In this document: one piece after another, positions 26,969 to 36,089 of the stretch | Position numbering within the stretch: the first letter of the stretch is position 1 | How the letters are laid out: the number at the start of each line of letters is the position of its first letter | NCBI GenBank assembly: GCA_963977425.1 | Contig: CAXBOO010000001.1 | Coordinates: forward strand, 62,001-126,000 | Length of the DNA: 64,000 nt | Reading direction: 5' to 3' | From: CAXBOO01 sp963977425 | GTDB taxonomy: Bacteria; Bacteroidota; Bacteroidia; Flavobacteriales_D; Luteibaculaceae | Program-made: the position numbers and the translations under genes | The notes under the pieces: model-generated | What the model was told of the DNA's origin: nothing | Databases searched by the model: none | Seen by the model: the letters and a program-made list of their open reading frames with translations, nothing else

Positions 26969-28264
26969 TTAATCCAACAATATTCCTGCTAATTGCTTGA
27001 GTTGTAACTCAGCATTTTTGGCTTGGTATTTTGCTGTAGTGTACTGGTTTTTGGAGTTCAACATGTTCAATTGTGCTTGTCTAAACGTTATCGAATTGAT
27101 TTGTCCTTGTTTGTACATCTCTTCGCTTCTGTCAAAGTTGCGTTCGTTGGTTGCTAAGTTGGTTTTCTGAGCTTCTAACACAAACAAAGCGTTTTCGTAA
27201 ATCGTTAACGCATTGAGTACATCGCGGCTTACATTGGCCTCGGTTTGCTGTTGCTTTATGCTTTGTGCATCTATGGCCAATCGGGCATTTTTAACTTGTG
27301 TAGAGGTTTTACCTCCATCAAATAAATTCCACGACAGGGTTAAACCTGCTTGTGGCCCTTGGCTATAATTGCCTACCAAAAAAGCACCGTTTGGGTTGTC
27401 CGATCCATTGTAATTGTATGCTGCGTTGAAACTCAATTGTGGCAACCATCCGCTTTGTGATTTTTTCAATGCCCATTCGTTGTTGCTTAGTTGGCTTTGG
27501 CTTTGCTCAATCTGCACGTTACGCTCTAATGCGTTTTCAAGCAATTCGGCTTTGTTTGTAGCCAAAGAAAACTTTACATCGGTTTCTACTACAAAATCCG
27601 TTTCTAAATCGCGAGCCAACATCAAATTGATGTTTCTTTTGGCATTGACCAACTGCTGACGACTGTTCATATAACTTATGCTGTCGTTGTTGTAATCTAC
27701 TTCTGCATTCAATACATCAAGCTGGGTAGATTGGCCGTACTGGTAATTGTAGTCGGCACGTTTCAATCGATCGGCCGAAATAGCCATTGCTTCTTTTTGT
27801 GACAGCGAAAGTTCTTCCAATCGGGCCAGCTCAAAATAAGCACTAGAGAAAGTAAGAATGGTTTGTTCTATCACTTGTCTAGCCTGCAATTCGGTAAGAT
27901 TTCGCTGCTCTTTCAGTTGCTTAAAATTGTAGCGTCGACTACCATTAAACACCGTGTAGTTAAGGTTTACAGCGGCACCGTAGTTGTACGATTCTGCTGG
28001 ATCGAAAGTACTTACACCTTGCACTGTTTTGTTTTCACCTTGGTTGTACGATACGTTGGCATTGCCCGATGTACTAAGGGTTGGTAAATAACCAGAGTTT
28101 AGAATATCGGCATTGTTTTCAGCTTGCTCAACGCTGTTTTTGGCCACCAAAATATCGTAGTGTTTTTCCAAAACAATATCGATGGCTGTTTCTCTTTTAA
28201 GTAATTCTTGGGCTTGTAAACTGATAGTAAAAGCCAAGCACACTATGCTGCTAAATAATTTCAT
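26969..28264 (-). CDS. TolC-like outer membrane efflux protein
   Basis: 431 residues from the ATG at 28264. The longest frame begins 6 codons earlier, but the second ATG gives a clean signal peptide (about 1-20, ending LQAQ) and overlaps the RND gene by 14 bases, the usual coupling. Two tandem OEP repeats (about 25-200 and 230-420) of long helices and beta-strands are seen, as in TolC, forming the outer membrane exit duct for the RND pump. Last gene of the efflux operon. Confidence 0.9.
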   Translation of the reverse strand: MKLFSSIVCLAFTISLQAQELLKRETAIDIVLEKHYDILVAKNSVEQAENNADILNSGYLPTLSTSGNANVSYNQGENKTVQGVSTFDPAESYNYGAAVNLNYTVFNGSRRYNFKQLKEQRNLTELQARQVIEQTILTFSSAYFELARLEELSLSQKEAMAISADRLKRADYNYQYGQSTQLDVLNAEVDYNNDSISYMNSRQQLVNAKRNINLMLARDLETDFVVETDVKFSLATNKAELLENALERNVQIEQSQSQLSNNEWALKKSQSGWLPQLSFNAAYNYNGSDNPNGAFLVGNYSQGPQAGLTLSWNLFDGGKTSTQVKNARLAIDAQSIKQQQTEANVSRDVLNALTIYENALFVLEAQKTNLATNERNFDRSEEMYKQGQINSITFRQAQLNMLNSKNQYTTAKYQAKNAELQLKQLAGILLD

Positions 28265-31200
28265 CGTGATTCTCTGCTTCAAGTTCTTGTACGGCTGGTT
28301 CTACGGCTTCTTTACTCGGTTTTTTCTTGGTCCACAACCAAGTAGCATTTACCTTAATGGTGTTGGTAACCGAGAGCAACATTGGCAAAACGATAAGCGT
28401 AAGGAATGTGGCAATGGTAATACCGTAGGCAATGGACACGGCCATTGGGATTAGGAACTGAGCTTGACGGCTAGTTTCCATAATCAAAGGCGATAATCCA
28501 GCTACGGTGGTAATGGTGGTTAAGAAAATAGCTCGGAAACGCGATTTACCAGCTTCTTGTAATGCATTGTCAAAGCTTAGACCTTCTTGCAAATTGCTGT
28601 TGAGTTTGCTGATAAGCACAAGCCCATCGTTCACCATAATACCTACCAAGGCAATGATACCTAATAAAGACAAAATATTGATAGGCAAACCGTGAACCCA
28701 GTGACCCCAAGCCACACCAATCAAACTAAACGGAACCATTATCAGCAACAAAATGGGTTGTGCATACGAACGGAAGGTAAAGCCAATGATGATAAGGATA
28801 AGGAAAATGATGACAGGGAAAATCTTCTTAGCTGAGTTGGCAACTTTACTTGCTTCTCTGTTTTGACCTTCGTAAAGAGGGCTAACCGATGGATATTTCG
28901 ATTGAATATCAGGCATAATGGTTAGCTTGATGTCGTCGATAATAGCTACAGCACTCGATTTAGGATCTTTCAAATCGGCATCTACTTTTATTTCGCGTTT
29001 ACCGTCTAAGTGGTTGATGCTTATTTCGCCTCTAGCAATGGTGTAATTGGCTATTTCACTCAGTGGAACACGATCGCCTTTTGGAGAAATCAACTGCATT
29101 TCTTCCAAATCTTTAATCGATTCTCGGTTGCTTCTTTCGTAGCGTACCCAAACAATTATTTCGTCTTGACCACGCTGAAAACGTTGTATTTGTCGGCCAT
29201 TGAAACCAGATCGAACCTGAGAAATTACATCGCTTAGTGTGAATCCTAGCAAGTAGGCTTTGTCTTTAAGCTCTAGTTTTATTTCTTTAATACCTGCAGG
29301 GTCGTTGTCGCTAATGTCTCTCAACAACTCGTTTTCCTGCAATTTTTGTTTCAACTCAATTTTAGCTGCTTTCAGTTCGGCAATGTTGTAACTCAACAAT
29401 GAAACCGATACCGGTTTTCCACCAAAGTTAGATCCAGCATCGAAAGTTAAACTCTCGGCCAACGGCATTTCACCAACAGCTTGTGCCACGGCTTGTGCAA
29501 TTTCTGGAGCAGGAAAATCTCTGTTTTCACCTTGTAGCAGGTTGGCTTTTATCGAACCATTTGCAGTCCCAGGTCCAACCCGTTTTATTACGTTTAGTAC
29601 TACTTCTTCGTTGCCCGATTGTTTGGCTGTGTAAGTTTCGTTGACTTCCCAAATTTTACTCTCGATGTAACTCAATATAGAATCGGTTACTATCGGATTG
29701 ACACCTTGTGGCATTTTCAAAGTAACATTAACCTGATCGGAAGCAATGACCGGGAAGAAGGTTGTACGTATGATACCGCCTTTTACACCACCAATTGTAA
29801 TAACAAACAAGCCAATGATGATGGCAAAACCAACTGGTTTGTTGCCCATAAAGAAACGGTAAGCAGGCATGTACAAACGCTCGCTCATAAATTTCATCAC
29901 CTTATTGGCCCAAGTATTGAATCCGTATTCTTTTTGTTCTGACGATAAAGCTTTAGAATGCGCAACGTGTGCGGGTAAAATAATGATGGCTTCTACCAAA
30001 GAAAACGCTAAGGTTATAATAACCACTACCGAAACTTCGGAGAAAAAATCGCCAATACGACCATCCAAGAAAATGAAGGTAGAAAAGGCTACAATGGTTG
30101 TAAGAATTGCTGATACTATGGCCGGTAAAACTTCCATTGTACCATCTATTGCAGCCCTTACACGGGTTTTTCCTTTCTCGTGATGTTGGTAAATGTTTTC
30201 GGCAATTACAATACCGTCATCCACCAAAATACCCAATACGATGATCATACCGAAAAGGGACAATACATTGATGGTAATACCAAAGTAAGACGCCACCATA
30301 AACATTCCTAAAAATGAAATTGGAATACCAAAAGCTACCCAAGCAGCCAGTCGTGGACGTAAAAACAAGGACAGAAAAATAATAACCAAAAGCAACCCTT
30401 GTCCACCATTGTTCATCAACAATAAAGTACGCTCGATGATGACCGTTGAGCGGTTGTTGGTGATGCTTATTTTTACGTTTTGGTGCTTCTCATTGAAGGC
30501 TTCAGCATAGTCGATTACTTTATTGGCGGCCTCTACTAAGTCTTCTGTATTGGTGGTATTTACCCCCATATCAACAGCAATTTCGCCATTGAAGTAAGTA
30601 CGGTTTGGTGTTTCGCTCCAAGCATCTTGCAGTTCGGCTACATCTTTCAAACGTATGATGCTTCCATCGCTATTGGCCTTCAGGATAATGTTATCCATTT
30701 TGTGGGCATAATAAGCTCTGCTGTTGACGCGAATAAGATAATCTTCGGCTTCGGTTTTTACAGTACCACCCGTTACCAAAATGTTGTTACTAGAAACAGC
30801 ACTCGAAACTTGTTCGAAAGAAACTTGGTAGGTTCTGAGTTTTTCTTCGTTTACGGCTACTACAATTTCTTCGTCAGGAAAACCCGAGATTTCTAATTGC
30901 GAGATGCCGTCGATGTTGCGCAAATCGGTTTCTACTTCACGGCTAATGCTTTTCAATGTTTTTAATGAAACATCTTTTCCTGAAATCACAAAATCGATTG
31001 ATTTGTTCAGGTTTTCTTGCTTAGCAACCACTGGAGGTTCCATTTCTGCCGGAAAAGAAGGTACTTTGTCTACTGCATTTTTTACATCGGCCAAAAGCAC
31101 ATCGATGTCGTAATCTTGTTCGGCTTCTATGGTTATTTGTGCCGAGTTTTCAGAAGACGATGAGGTGAAACGGTCTACACCAACTAAACCTCTAAGGTTG

Positions 31201-31409
31201 TCTTCAATTTTGAGCACCACGCCCTCTTCCATTTCAATAGGAGAAGCACCAGGATACACAACAGAAACAGTAACCATTTTGGCTTCCTGTAGAGGAAAGA
31301 AACTCGATTTGAGTGACATCATTCCCATAAAACCGAGCACGACCACCATAATGATGAGCACGTTTACGGCTACAGGAAATTTTATAAAGTGAGTTATTAT
31401 TTTTTTCAC
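28251..31409 (-). CDS. RND (HAE1-type) multidrug efflux permease
   Basis: 1052 residues, standard length. One membrane helix near 10-30, a large periplasmic loop, five to six helices (about 335-535), a second periplasmic loop and a final helix group (about 860-1030), making 12 helices in total. The proton-relay DD is present in ILVDDGIVIAENIYQHHE near residue 400. Starts with GTG two bases after the adaptor stop (TAA). It uses the proton gradient to expel drugs or amphiphiles, with the adaptor and TolC-like partners in the same operon. Substrate not predictable from the sequence. Confidence 0.9.
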   Translation of the reverse strand: MKKIITHFIKFPVAVNVLIIMVVVLGFMGMMSLKSSFFPLQEAKMVTVSVVYPGASPIEMEEGVVLKIEDNLRGLVGVDRFTSSSSENSAQITIEAEQDYDIDVLLADVKNAVDKVPSFPAEMEPPVVAKQENLNKSIDFVISGKDVSLKTLKSISREVETDLRNIDGISQLEISGFPDEEIVVAVNEEKLRTYQVSFEQVSSAVSSNNILVTGGTVKTEAEDYLIRVNSRAYYAHKMDNIILKANSDGSIIRLKDVAELQDAWSETPNRTYFNGEIAVDMGVNTTNTEDLVEAANKVIDYAEAFNEKHQNVKISITNNRSTVIIERTLLLMNNGGQGLLLVIIFLSLFLRPRLAAWVAFGIPISFLGMFMVASYFGITINVLSLFGMIIVLGILVDDGIVIAENIYQHHEKGKTRVRAAIDGTMEVLPAIVSAILTTIVAFSTFIFLDGRIGDFFSEVSVVVIITLAFSLVEAIIILPAHVAHSKALSSEQKEYGFNTWANKVMKFMSERLYMPAYRFFMGNKPVGFAIIIGLFVITIGGVKGGIIRTTFFPVIASDQVNVTLKMPQGVNPIVTDSILSYIESKIWEVNETYTAKQSGNEEVVLNVIKRVGPGTANGSIKANLLQGENRDFPAPEIAQAVAQAVGEMPLAESLTFDAGSNFGGKPVSVSLLSYNIAELKAAKIELKQKLQENELLRDISDNDPAGIKEIKLELKDKAYLLGFTLSDVISQVRSGFNGRQIQRFQRGQDEIIVWVRYERSNRESIKDLEEMQLISPKGDRVPLSEIANYTIARGEISINHLDGKREIKVDADLKDPKSSAVAIIDDIKLTIMPDIQSKYPSVSPLYEGQNREASKVANSAKKIFPVIIFLILIIIGFTFRSYAQPILLLIMVPFSLIGVAWGHWVHGLPINILSLLGIIALVGIMVNDGLVLISKLNSNLQEGLSFDNALQEAGKSRFRAIFLTTITTVAGLSPLIMETSRQAQFLIPMAVSIAYGITIATFLTLIVLPMLLSVTNTIKVNATWLWTKKKPSKEAVEPAVQELEAENHDEII

Positions 31410-31411
31410 AA

Positions 31412-32530
31412 TTAGGCGTCTTTGAATAGTCTAATTTTCATTCCAGGGTAAGCGTTTGGTACCGTTTTCACCAATACTTTTTCGCCATCTTTAAGTCCTC
31501 GAACCACCACTGTTTTTTCTTTAAAATGAAGTACCTGAACCTCTTTTTGAGATAACAACCCTTTTTCGGCAACGTACACTTGGTTTTTGTCAAACAAAAC
31601 CGAACGCGGTATTTCGAATGCGTTTTCGATGGTGTTGGCATTGATTGTTGCTTTCAAAAACAAACCTTCTGTTAAGTGTTTTCCGCTTACTTGAATGAAG
31701 ACACTTACCATTTGAGTTTCAGAATTCACTGCATTGTTAATTCTCGCAATCTTGCCTTTCCATATTTGATCGTCGCCTAGTGTACTGCTGAGTTCAACCT
31801 CTTGTCCGATTTTAAGGAAACGAACCAAGCTACTAGAAACAGGTGCTTCTAATTCAAACACATCTGATTTTATGAATGTTCCCAATTTTTGTCCTGGTCT
31901 TACCAACGAACCTTCGGTAACGCTTGCATCGATCAGTACACCGTCGAATGGAGCTTGCAATTTGTATTTCGCTAAAGTGAGCTCGGCGTTTTTGACATTG
32001 TAGTAGGTTACATAAATGTTTCTACCTGAAATGAACATTTTTTCTTGTTCGTTAACCGGTTTTGGTAAAGCCGCAAGGGGTTTGTTAACATCTAAGTTTT
32101 TAGCGAATTGTTCCCACTGCGGAAACGAAGCAGGAAAATCCAAACGGATATCGGCCAAAGCACCTGTAATTAGGTTTTGCAAATTGCTTTTTTGAGCGAT
32201 CAAACTGGCTTCAAATACCGAACCATCCATGTTGATTAGCAGTTGGCCTTTGCTGTATTTTGTTCCGGTTTTAAAAGCCTTGTTGGTTGCTTTCATTACA
32301 CCCTGTACTTCGGCAAACAATTCTACTCTGTCTTTCGAAAGCAACTTCCCTGTGGCTTCTACTTCAACCAAAACATCTTGGTTTTTTACCACTTCCGAAA
32401 ACACAGTAGCTGTGTGCTCAACTTTCTTTTTTGGTGGCGTCTTTTTGCTGTCGGCCATCAAGTTAGACACGTACATTGCCAATGCAAAAATGGCAACAGT
32501 AGATAGCACTACTAAAATCTTTCTTTTCAT
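31412..32530 (-). CDS. RND periplasmic adaptor (membrane fusion protein)
   Basis: 372 residues. An N-terminal membrane anchor (about 5-25) is followed by a lipoyl-like half-motif (VEVEATGKL...VELFAEVQG, about 52-75), a helical hairpin and a beta-barrel domain (about 200-370) ending in a region with GLKDGEKV. Joins the RND permease to the TolC duct. No lipobox cysteine is visible, so anchoring is by the membrane helix. Its ATG is 15 bases after the marR stop and follows a partial operator-like sequence. Confidence 0.9.
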   Translation of the reverse strand: MKRKILVVLSTVAIFALAMYVSNLMADSKKTPPKKKVEHTATVFSEVVKNQDVLVEVEATGKLLSKDRVELFAEVQGVMKATNKAFKTGTKYSKGQLLINMDGSVFEASLIAQKSNLQNLITGALADIRLDFPASFPQWEQFAKNLDVNKPLAALPKPVNEQEKMFISGRNIYVTYYNVKNAELTLAKYKLQAPFDGVLIDASVTEGSLVRPGQKLGTFIKSDVFELEAPVSSSLVRFLKIGQEVELSSTLGDDQIWKGKIARINNAVNSETQMVSVFIQVSGKHLTEGLFLKATINANTIENAFEIPRSVLFDKNQVYVAEKGLLSQKEVQVLHFKEKTVVVRGLKDGEKVLVKTVPNAYPGMKIRLFKDA

Positions 32531-32541
32531 CGTTTTATTTA

Positions 32542-32555
32542 GTTGTTATTGCAAC
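32542..32555 (-). promoter_or_regulatory. Imperfect operator-like palindrome before the adaptor gene
   Basis: GTTGTTATTGCAAC keeps the GTTG...CAAC half-sites of the perfect palindrome upstream of marR (10 of 14 positions symmetric). It overlaps the marR stop and sits 12 bases before the adaptor ATG. Could be chance. Confidence 0.3.
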
Positions 32556-33013
32556 TTTTTTATGCAATTGTCTTGTATTATTTCCATTGCTTTTTTTACA
32601 GTAGAGATGTCAGATTCTGACAATCCCTGTTGCATTTCGCTTATAATTCGTTTCATAATTGGTCGAACTTCGGCAAAGAGTTTTTCTCCATTTGTGGTAA
32701 GGTGAACCATATTGATGCGCTTGTCATCTGGGTTGGGAATTCGTGCAACCAGGTTCTTTTTCTCCATCGTGTTTATCAAGCGAGTAAGGCTTGTTTTGTC
32801 ACGTTCGGTAAGAAAAGCCAAATCGTTTTGTGGCAATGCACCTTGCTGATGCAGCACTTTAAGCATCACTATTTGAGTACGAGATAGCTTGTAACCTTGC
32901 TCGGTCATTTCACTGCAAATGCGCATATCGGCAAACTTCATGGCTTTACCAATGTAGGGCATCACAGAATCGTCTATTCCGCAAATATTTTGTGTTATGT
33001 CTAGAGGCTTCAA
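32546..33013 (-). CDS. MarR family transcriptional regulator of the efflux operon
   Basis: 155 residues in the longest frame, which starts with TTG. A winged-helix domain (about 50-115) has the QNDLAFLTERDKTSLTRLINTMEKKNLVARIPNPDDKR recognition and wing pattern. The first gene of the marR-adaptor-RND-TolC operon, so probably a repressor released by a pump substrate. A GTTGCATATGCAAC palindrome lies upstream and overlaps the predicted -33 TTG. The near-perfect promoter (TTG, 20 bases, CATCTTTG at 33017-33024) would start RNA close to the TTG codon, so the true start may be the ATG at residue 18 (32962). Confidence 0.9.
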   Translation of the reverse strand: MKPLDITQNICGIDDSVMPYIGKAMKFADMRICSEMTEQGYKLSRTQIVMLKVLHQQGALPQNDLAFLTERDKTSLTRLINTMEKKNLVARIPNPDDKRINMVHLTTNGEKLFAEVRPIMKRIISEMQQGLSESDISTVKKAMEIIQDNCIKKLQ

Positions 33014-33016
33014 GAT

Positions 33017-33048
33017 GCAAAGATGCGTTTTATTGTTGCATATGCAAC
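33017..33048 (-). promoter_or_regulatory. marR promoter and palindromic operator
   Basis: GTTGCATATGCAAC (33035-33048) is a perfect 14-base palindrome. The minus-strand TTG at 33047-33045 lies inside it and is 20 bases from CATCTTTG (33024-33017), one mismatch from TAnnTTTG. Binding of a dimeric MarR repressor here would block the -33 region: inferred autoregulation. Confidence 0.6.
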
Positions 33049-33120
33049 TAAATAAAGCCTCGATAACATTTATTAAGAGGATAGAGCGTAGACAAAATCG
33101 AAAGACTTACATTTAAAATC

Positions 33121-33642
33121 ATGATAAAAAGCCAGAGACTTACCTTAAGGCCTATTGCTTTAGAAAATGCCAGAAGGGTGTTTGCATATAGGAGTGATGC
33201 TGAGTCGAACAAGTACCAGGGCTGGATACCAAAGACTCTTGAAGAGGTTGTTGGATTTATCAACAAGAATCCTGAAACATTCAACGTAAACAATTCTTGG
33301 TTTCAATTGGTCATTATAGACAATGCAACAGCACAACTAATTGGTGATGTTGGGGTTCATTTTGTGGACGATGAACAGTGCGAAGTGGGCTGTACCATCA
33401 ACAAAGAGTATAATCAAAAAGGATTTGCCAAAGAAGCGTTAAAAGCCACTATAGATTATCTGTTTCACGACCTAAACAAACACCGCATTACGGCATCAGT
33501 CGACCCTCGTAATACCGCTTCTGTAGCCTTGATGAAGAGTTTGGGTTTTAGGCTTGAAGCGCACCACATTAAAAGTCTCTACTTTAAAAATGAATGGGTA
33601 GATGATGTAGTGTTTGCGGTATTGAAAGAGGAATGGGCATAA
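33121..33642 (+). CDS. GNAT N-acetyltransferase, RimJ/RimL type
   Basis: 173 residues. The N-terminal RLTLRPIALENA start, the NKEYNQKGFAKEALKA acetyl-CoA binding turn (about 99-112) and the HRITASVDPRNTASVALMKSLGFR motif (about 120-142) are typical of the RimJ/RimL subgroup, which acetylates protein N-termini or small amines. The substrate cannot be read from the sequence. It stands alone between the marR promoter and a terminator shared with the J-domain gene. Confidence 0.85.
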   Translation: MIKSQRLTLRPIALENARRVFAYRSDAESNKYQGWIPKTLEEVVGFINKNPETFNVNNSWFQLVIIDNATAQLIGDVGVHFVDDEQCEVGCTINKEYNQKGFAKEALKATIDYLFHDLNKHRITASVDPRNTASVALMKSLGFRLEAHHIKSLYFKNEWVDDVVFAVLKEEWA

Positions 33643-33646
33643 AAAA

Positions 33647-33685
33647 ACCACACCGCTTTTGTCTGTTTCGACTAAGCAATGTGGT
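33647..33685. terminator. Bidirectional terminator between GNAT and J-domain genes
   Basis: ACCACA...TGTGGT outer stem with an inner GCTT/AAGC stem, A-run on the left, between two convergent genes. Confidence 0.65.
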
Positions 33686-33710
33686 AGAATATATTGAAAG
33701 GCTTATGTTT

Positions 33711-34160
33711 TTAAGCTTCTACTTCTTCTTTTTTGGCCTTACGGTATAGGTAAGAATTGAAAACACTACGCTTAGCAAAACGCATTTGTTTTTCAGAGTT
33801 CATCAATTTGATGTAAACGCTTTTTGTTACCCCAAAATACTCGTAAGTATTTCCATCAACAAAGTTGATTTCTAAACGCATTCCTTTGTGCTTTACACCA
33901 GCAATAAAAGATGTAGTAATGGTTTGCGTGTATTCTTCTAAATTGGCCGCTTTGGTTTCAGGCGCAATGCTTACCAAAAAATGGTAACCATCGATGATTT
34001 GCAAACTCATTGCTTTAGCTTCCTCAGCTTTAGGGTCGTTTTCTTGAAACTTATCTGGGTGCCATTGCTTTACTAAGTTTCTGTAAGAGGTCTTAAGTTT
34101 TTTAAGATCAATTTCTTTTTCAACAGAAAATAGTTTTTTGTATTCGTTTATGCGCTTCAT
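33711..34160 (-). CDS. J-domain protein with C-terminal KTSC domain
   Basis: 149 residues. The N-terminal J-domain (about 8-68) has the HPD loop in QWHPDKFQE, so it can probably stimulate an Hsp70. A linker leads to a C-terminal KTSC-like domain (about 100-149; DGNTYEYFGVTKSVYIKLMNSEKQ), a short domain often found with lysyl-tRNA synthetase-like or mobile proteins. The combination in one chain suggests a specialised co-chaperone; partner unknown. A good promoter lies directly upstream and the gene has its own terminator. Confidence 0.8.
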   Translation of the reverse strand: MKRINEYKKLFSVEKEIDLKKLKTSYRNLVKQWHPDKFQENDPKAEEAKAMSLQIIDGYHFLVSIAPETKAANLEEYTQTITTSFIAGVKHKGMRLEINFVDGNTYEYFGVTKSVYIKLMNSEKQMRFAKRSVFNSYLYRKAKKEEVEA

Positions 34161-34182
34161 CGTGATTTATCCAAATGGGGCG

Positions 34183-34211
34183 CAAAGGTACTTTAATTAA
34201 TTGTGGCTCAA
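34183..34211 (-). promoter_or_regulatory. Promoter of the J-domain gene
   Basis: TTG (34211-34209), 18 bases, TACCTTTG (34190-34183): both elements match the Bacteroidota -33/-7 pattern, 23 bases upstream of the ATG. Confidence 0.6.
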
Positions 34212-34291
34212 CTGGTTTTGAAATAGAATGTTTTGATTGTAATTCACCGAAGTTAGTCAGGACAATTTGACATTCAAAAAAAACACTGGAA

Positions 34292-34316
34292 CAAAAAAAA
34301 CCAGTAGTGTTACTGG
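34292..34316 (-). terminator. Terminator of the TM2-DUF2752-DUF4870-M48 cluster
   Basis: CCAGTA-GTGT-TACTGG hairpin; on the minus strand it is followed by eight T. It lies about 125 bases past the M48 stop. Confidence 0.75.
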
Positions 34317-34441
34317 CTTTCTCTAGGGTTTTCTTTTAATAAGTCACTTTGGGAAAAAGGACACTAACAATGAACGCATTATATATTTCTCCTCCAAAAA
34401 CATTCCGATAACTGTACGTAATATTTAGGCGAATAACAGAA

Positions 34442-35254
34442 TTACTCATAGTTGCTCCACTTATCTAGAGCCTTTTTTCCCTTATTCCACGTCAAGGGGC
34501 TTATGATTTTGCCGCTTGTAACGTCTGTTTTCAACGTATACTCAACAATATAAGCGGCACGGTCTTCGGAATCGGGATGAGAATTTATCCATGTCAAATA
34601 CTTGTCGTAATCACCACTTTCTTTGGCTATTTTGTACATGAATTCTGCAAATGGTTCGCAATCTATTTCGGCAGCTTGCATGTAATCCACGGCACTTAGG
34701 TCGGCTTCTTTCTCGTTGTCTCTATCAAAGGCGGATGACGACAAAGTCTTTACGGCTCCGCCAATAATTTCTCCTCCACCGTTGCCGGTAGTCATAGAAA
34801 GCAAAACCGAAAAACCAATTTCCTTCATCAGCTTTTGCATTACGTGATCGTGTTGAATGTGGGCTATCTCATGGCAGATTACACCTGTCAATTCTTCCGC
34901 ATTGTCGGCCGAAGTTATCAACCCTGAATACAATACCAAATGACCATCGGGCAATGCAAAGGCGTTGACTTGACTGTTTTCTACAACGTGCCATTGTATT
35001 TTACTGGCATCTATATCATTGGCGGTGCATATGGTAGAAATAATACTGTCTATTACAGTGTTGACGGCCTCAATATCTATTTCGCCGTTATCTCGCTTTA
35101 CGCTCTCCCAAATAAGTTCGCCTAGCTTTTTCTCAGTGGTGTTCGCTGCGCTTTTTATGTGCAGTACTTGCATCCAATTTATTTGCATCATCAGAAACAA
35201 GGTTGCTGCAAATAGAGCCACTAATATGATGCCTTCTTTTAGAGTTTTGTTCAT
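34442..35254 (-). CDS. M48 family zinc metallopeptidase
   Basis: 270 residues from the ATG at 35254, which overlaps the preceding stop as ATGA; the longer frame to 35302 adds 16 unrelated residues. An N-terminal membrane segment (about 8-28) anchors the protein. The catalytic motif is HEIAH (H128, E129, H132) and the third ligand is E183 in EKEAD; a SHPDSEDRAAYI segment near 240 is typical of the family. Probably a periplasm-facing or membrane-tethered quality-control protease, in line with its neighbours, a set of small membrane proteins. Last gene of the cluster. Confidence 0.85.
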   Translation of the reverse strand: MNKTLKEGIILVALFAATLFLMMQINWMQVLHIKSAANTTEKKLGELIWESVKRDNGEIDIEAVNTVIDSIISTICTANDIDASKIQWHVVENSQVNAFALPDGHLVLYSGLITSADNAEELTGVICHEIAHIQHDHVMQKLMKEIGFSVLLSMTTGNGGGEIIGGAVKTLSSSAFDRDNEKEADLSAVDYMQAAEIDCEPFAEFMYKIAKESGDYDKYLTWINSHPDSEDRAAYIVEYTLKTDVTSGKIISPLTWNKGKKALDKWSNYE

Positions 35255-35688
35255 GATTTTGGTTTGCAAAGTTGATCGGTAATTCCACTGTAAAACCACC
35301 ATTCAACATGGATGCCTTTGCGTGTTTGTATGGCCGTATAAATGGTCGCAATGAATTCGGTTAAATTGAAAAATAGAACAGTAATCATATAGGCGACATA
35401 ATCGTTGCTTATTTGATCATCTCCTATTAATATAGCCACTGTCCACCAAAAACCAAAACTGTTCACAAAGAGCATGCTAACTTGTGATAGCAAAGCTTGT
35501 GTGCAATGCCAGCGAACGAAATAGTCGCTTTTTCTATTGCCCATATAAAAAATAAAAGAGGCAATGAGGTTGACTATAGGTAAAGGCAAACCACAAATTA
35601 GAGCTACCAACGACATCAAATAGCTATTGGAAGCTTTTTCAGATTCGTGTTCGCCTGGTTTGTAGGCAAAAGGTTTGATTGCAATCAT
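35251..35688 (-). CDS. DUF4870-like small membrane protein
   Basis: 145 residues with three or four membrane helices (about 25-50, 70-95, 100-125). The pattern of a short cytoplasmic lead, an FVRWHCTQALLSQ segment and TAIQTRKG end fits DUF4870-like proteins. Function unknown. Its start overlaps the DUF2752 stop by ATGA and its stop overlaps the M48 start, so translation of the cluster is closely linked. Confidence 0.7.
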   Translation of the reverse strand: MIAIKPFAYKPGEHESEKASNSYLMSLVALICGLPLPIVNLIASFIFYMGNRKSDYFVRWHCTQALLSQVSMLFVNSFGFWWTVAILIGDDQISNDYVAYMITVLFFNLTEFIATIYTAIQTRKGIHVEWWFYSGITDQLCKPKS

Positions 35689-36086
35689 AGATGTTTAATA
35701 ATATTCCATATCCAATTGGCTAGTACCAATAATATCAAGGGAATAGCTATCGTTTTTTTACGTGTTATAGTCTCTATTTTGAGATAAAAACGCCAAAGAG
35801 TTTCTTTCTTTCTTAGCCAATCGTACACAACCCAAAACGGGGATATGAACATGATAGGAAGAATAAGAAATCCAAACGGGTTGTAATTCCAAGCGTCTTT
35901 TACGAGGCCTTGCGATAATGCGATGACTGACTTAGTAGAACCGCACGATGGGCAAGGGTAATTTGTGACACTTTTAATGGGACAGACTTCTAGAGAAGTA
36001 CCTTCTTTGCCCGTAATAAAAAGAAGGTAAATAAAACCCAAGCAACAGGCTAATATAAGAATGGCATATAGCCTGTTACGGGTCAA
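35685..36086 (-). CDS. DUF2752 family membrane protein
   Basis: 133 residues. A CPSCGSTKS motif (C45, C48) with an earlier C35 is the family signature, set between an N-terminal helix (about 8-25) and two later helices (about 65-90, 110-130). The function is unknown; the cysteine pair could bind metal. Translation starts with TTG, one codon after the TM2 stop in the same frame (TAA AAA TTG), the only available start before the motif. It overlaps DUF4870-like by four bases. Confidence 0.8.
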   Translation of the reverse strand: MTRNRLYAILILACCLGFIYLLFITGKEGTSLEVCPIKSVTNYPCPSCGSTKSVIALSQGLVKDAWNYNPFGFLILPIMFISPFWVVYDWLRKKETLWRFYLKIETITRKKTIAIPLILLVLANWIWNIIKHL

Positions 36087-36089
36087 TTT

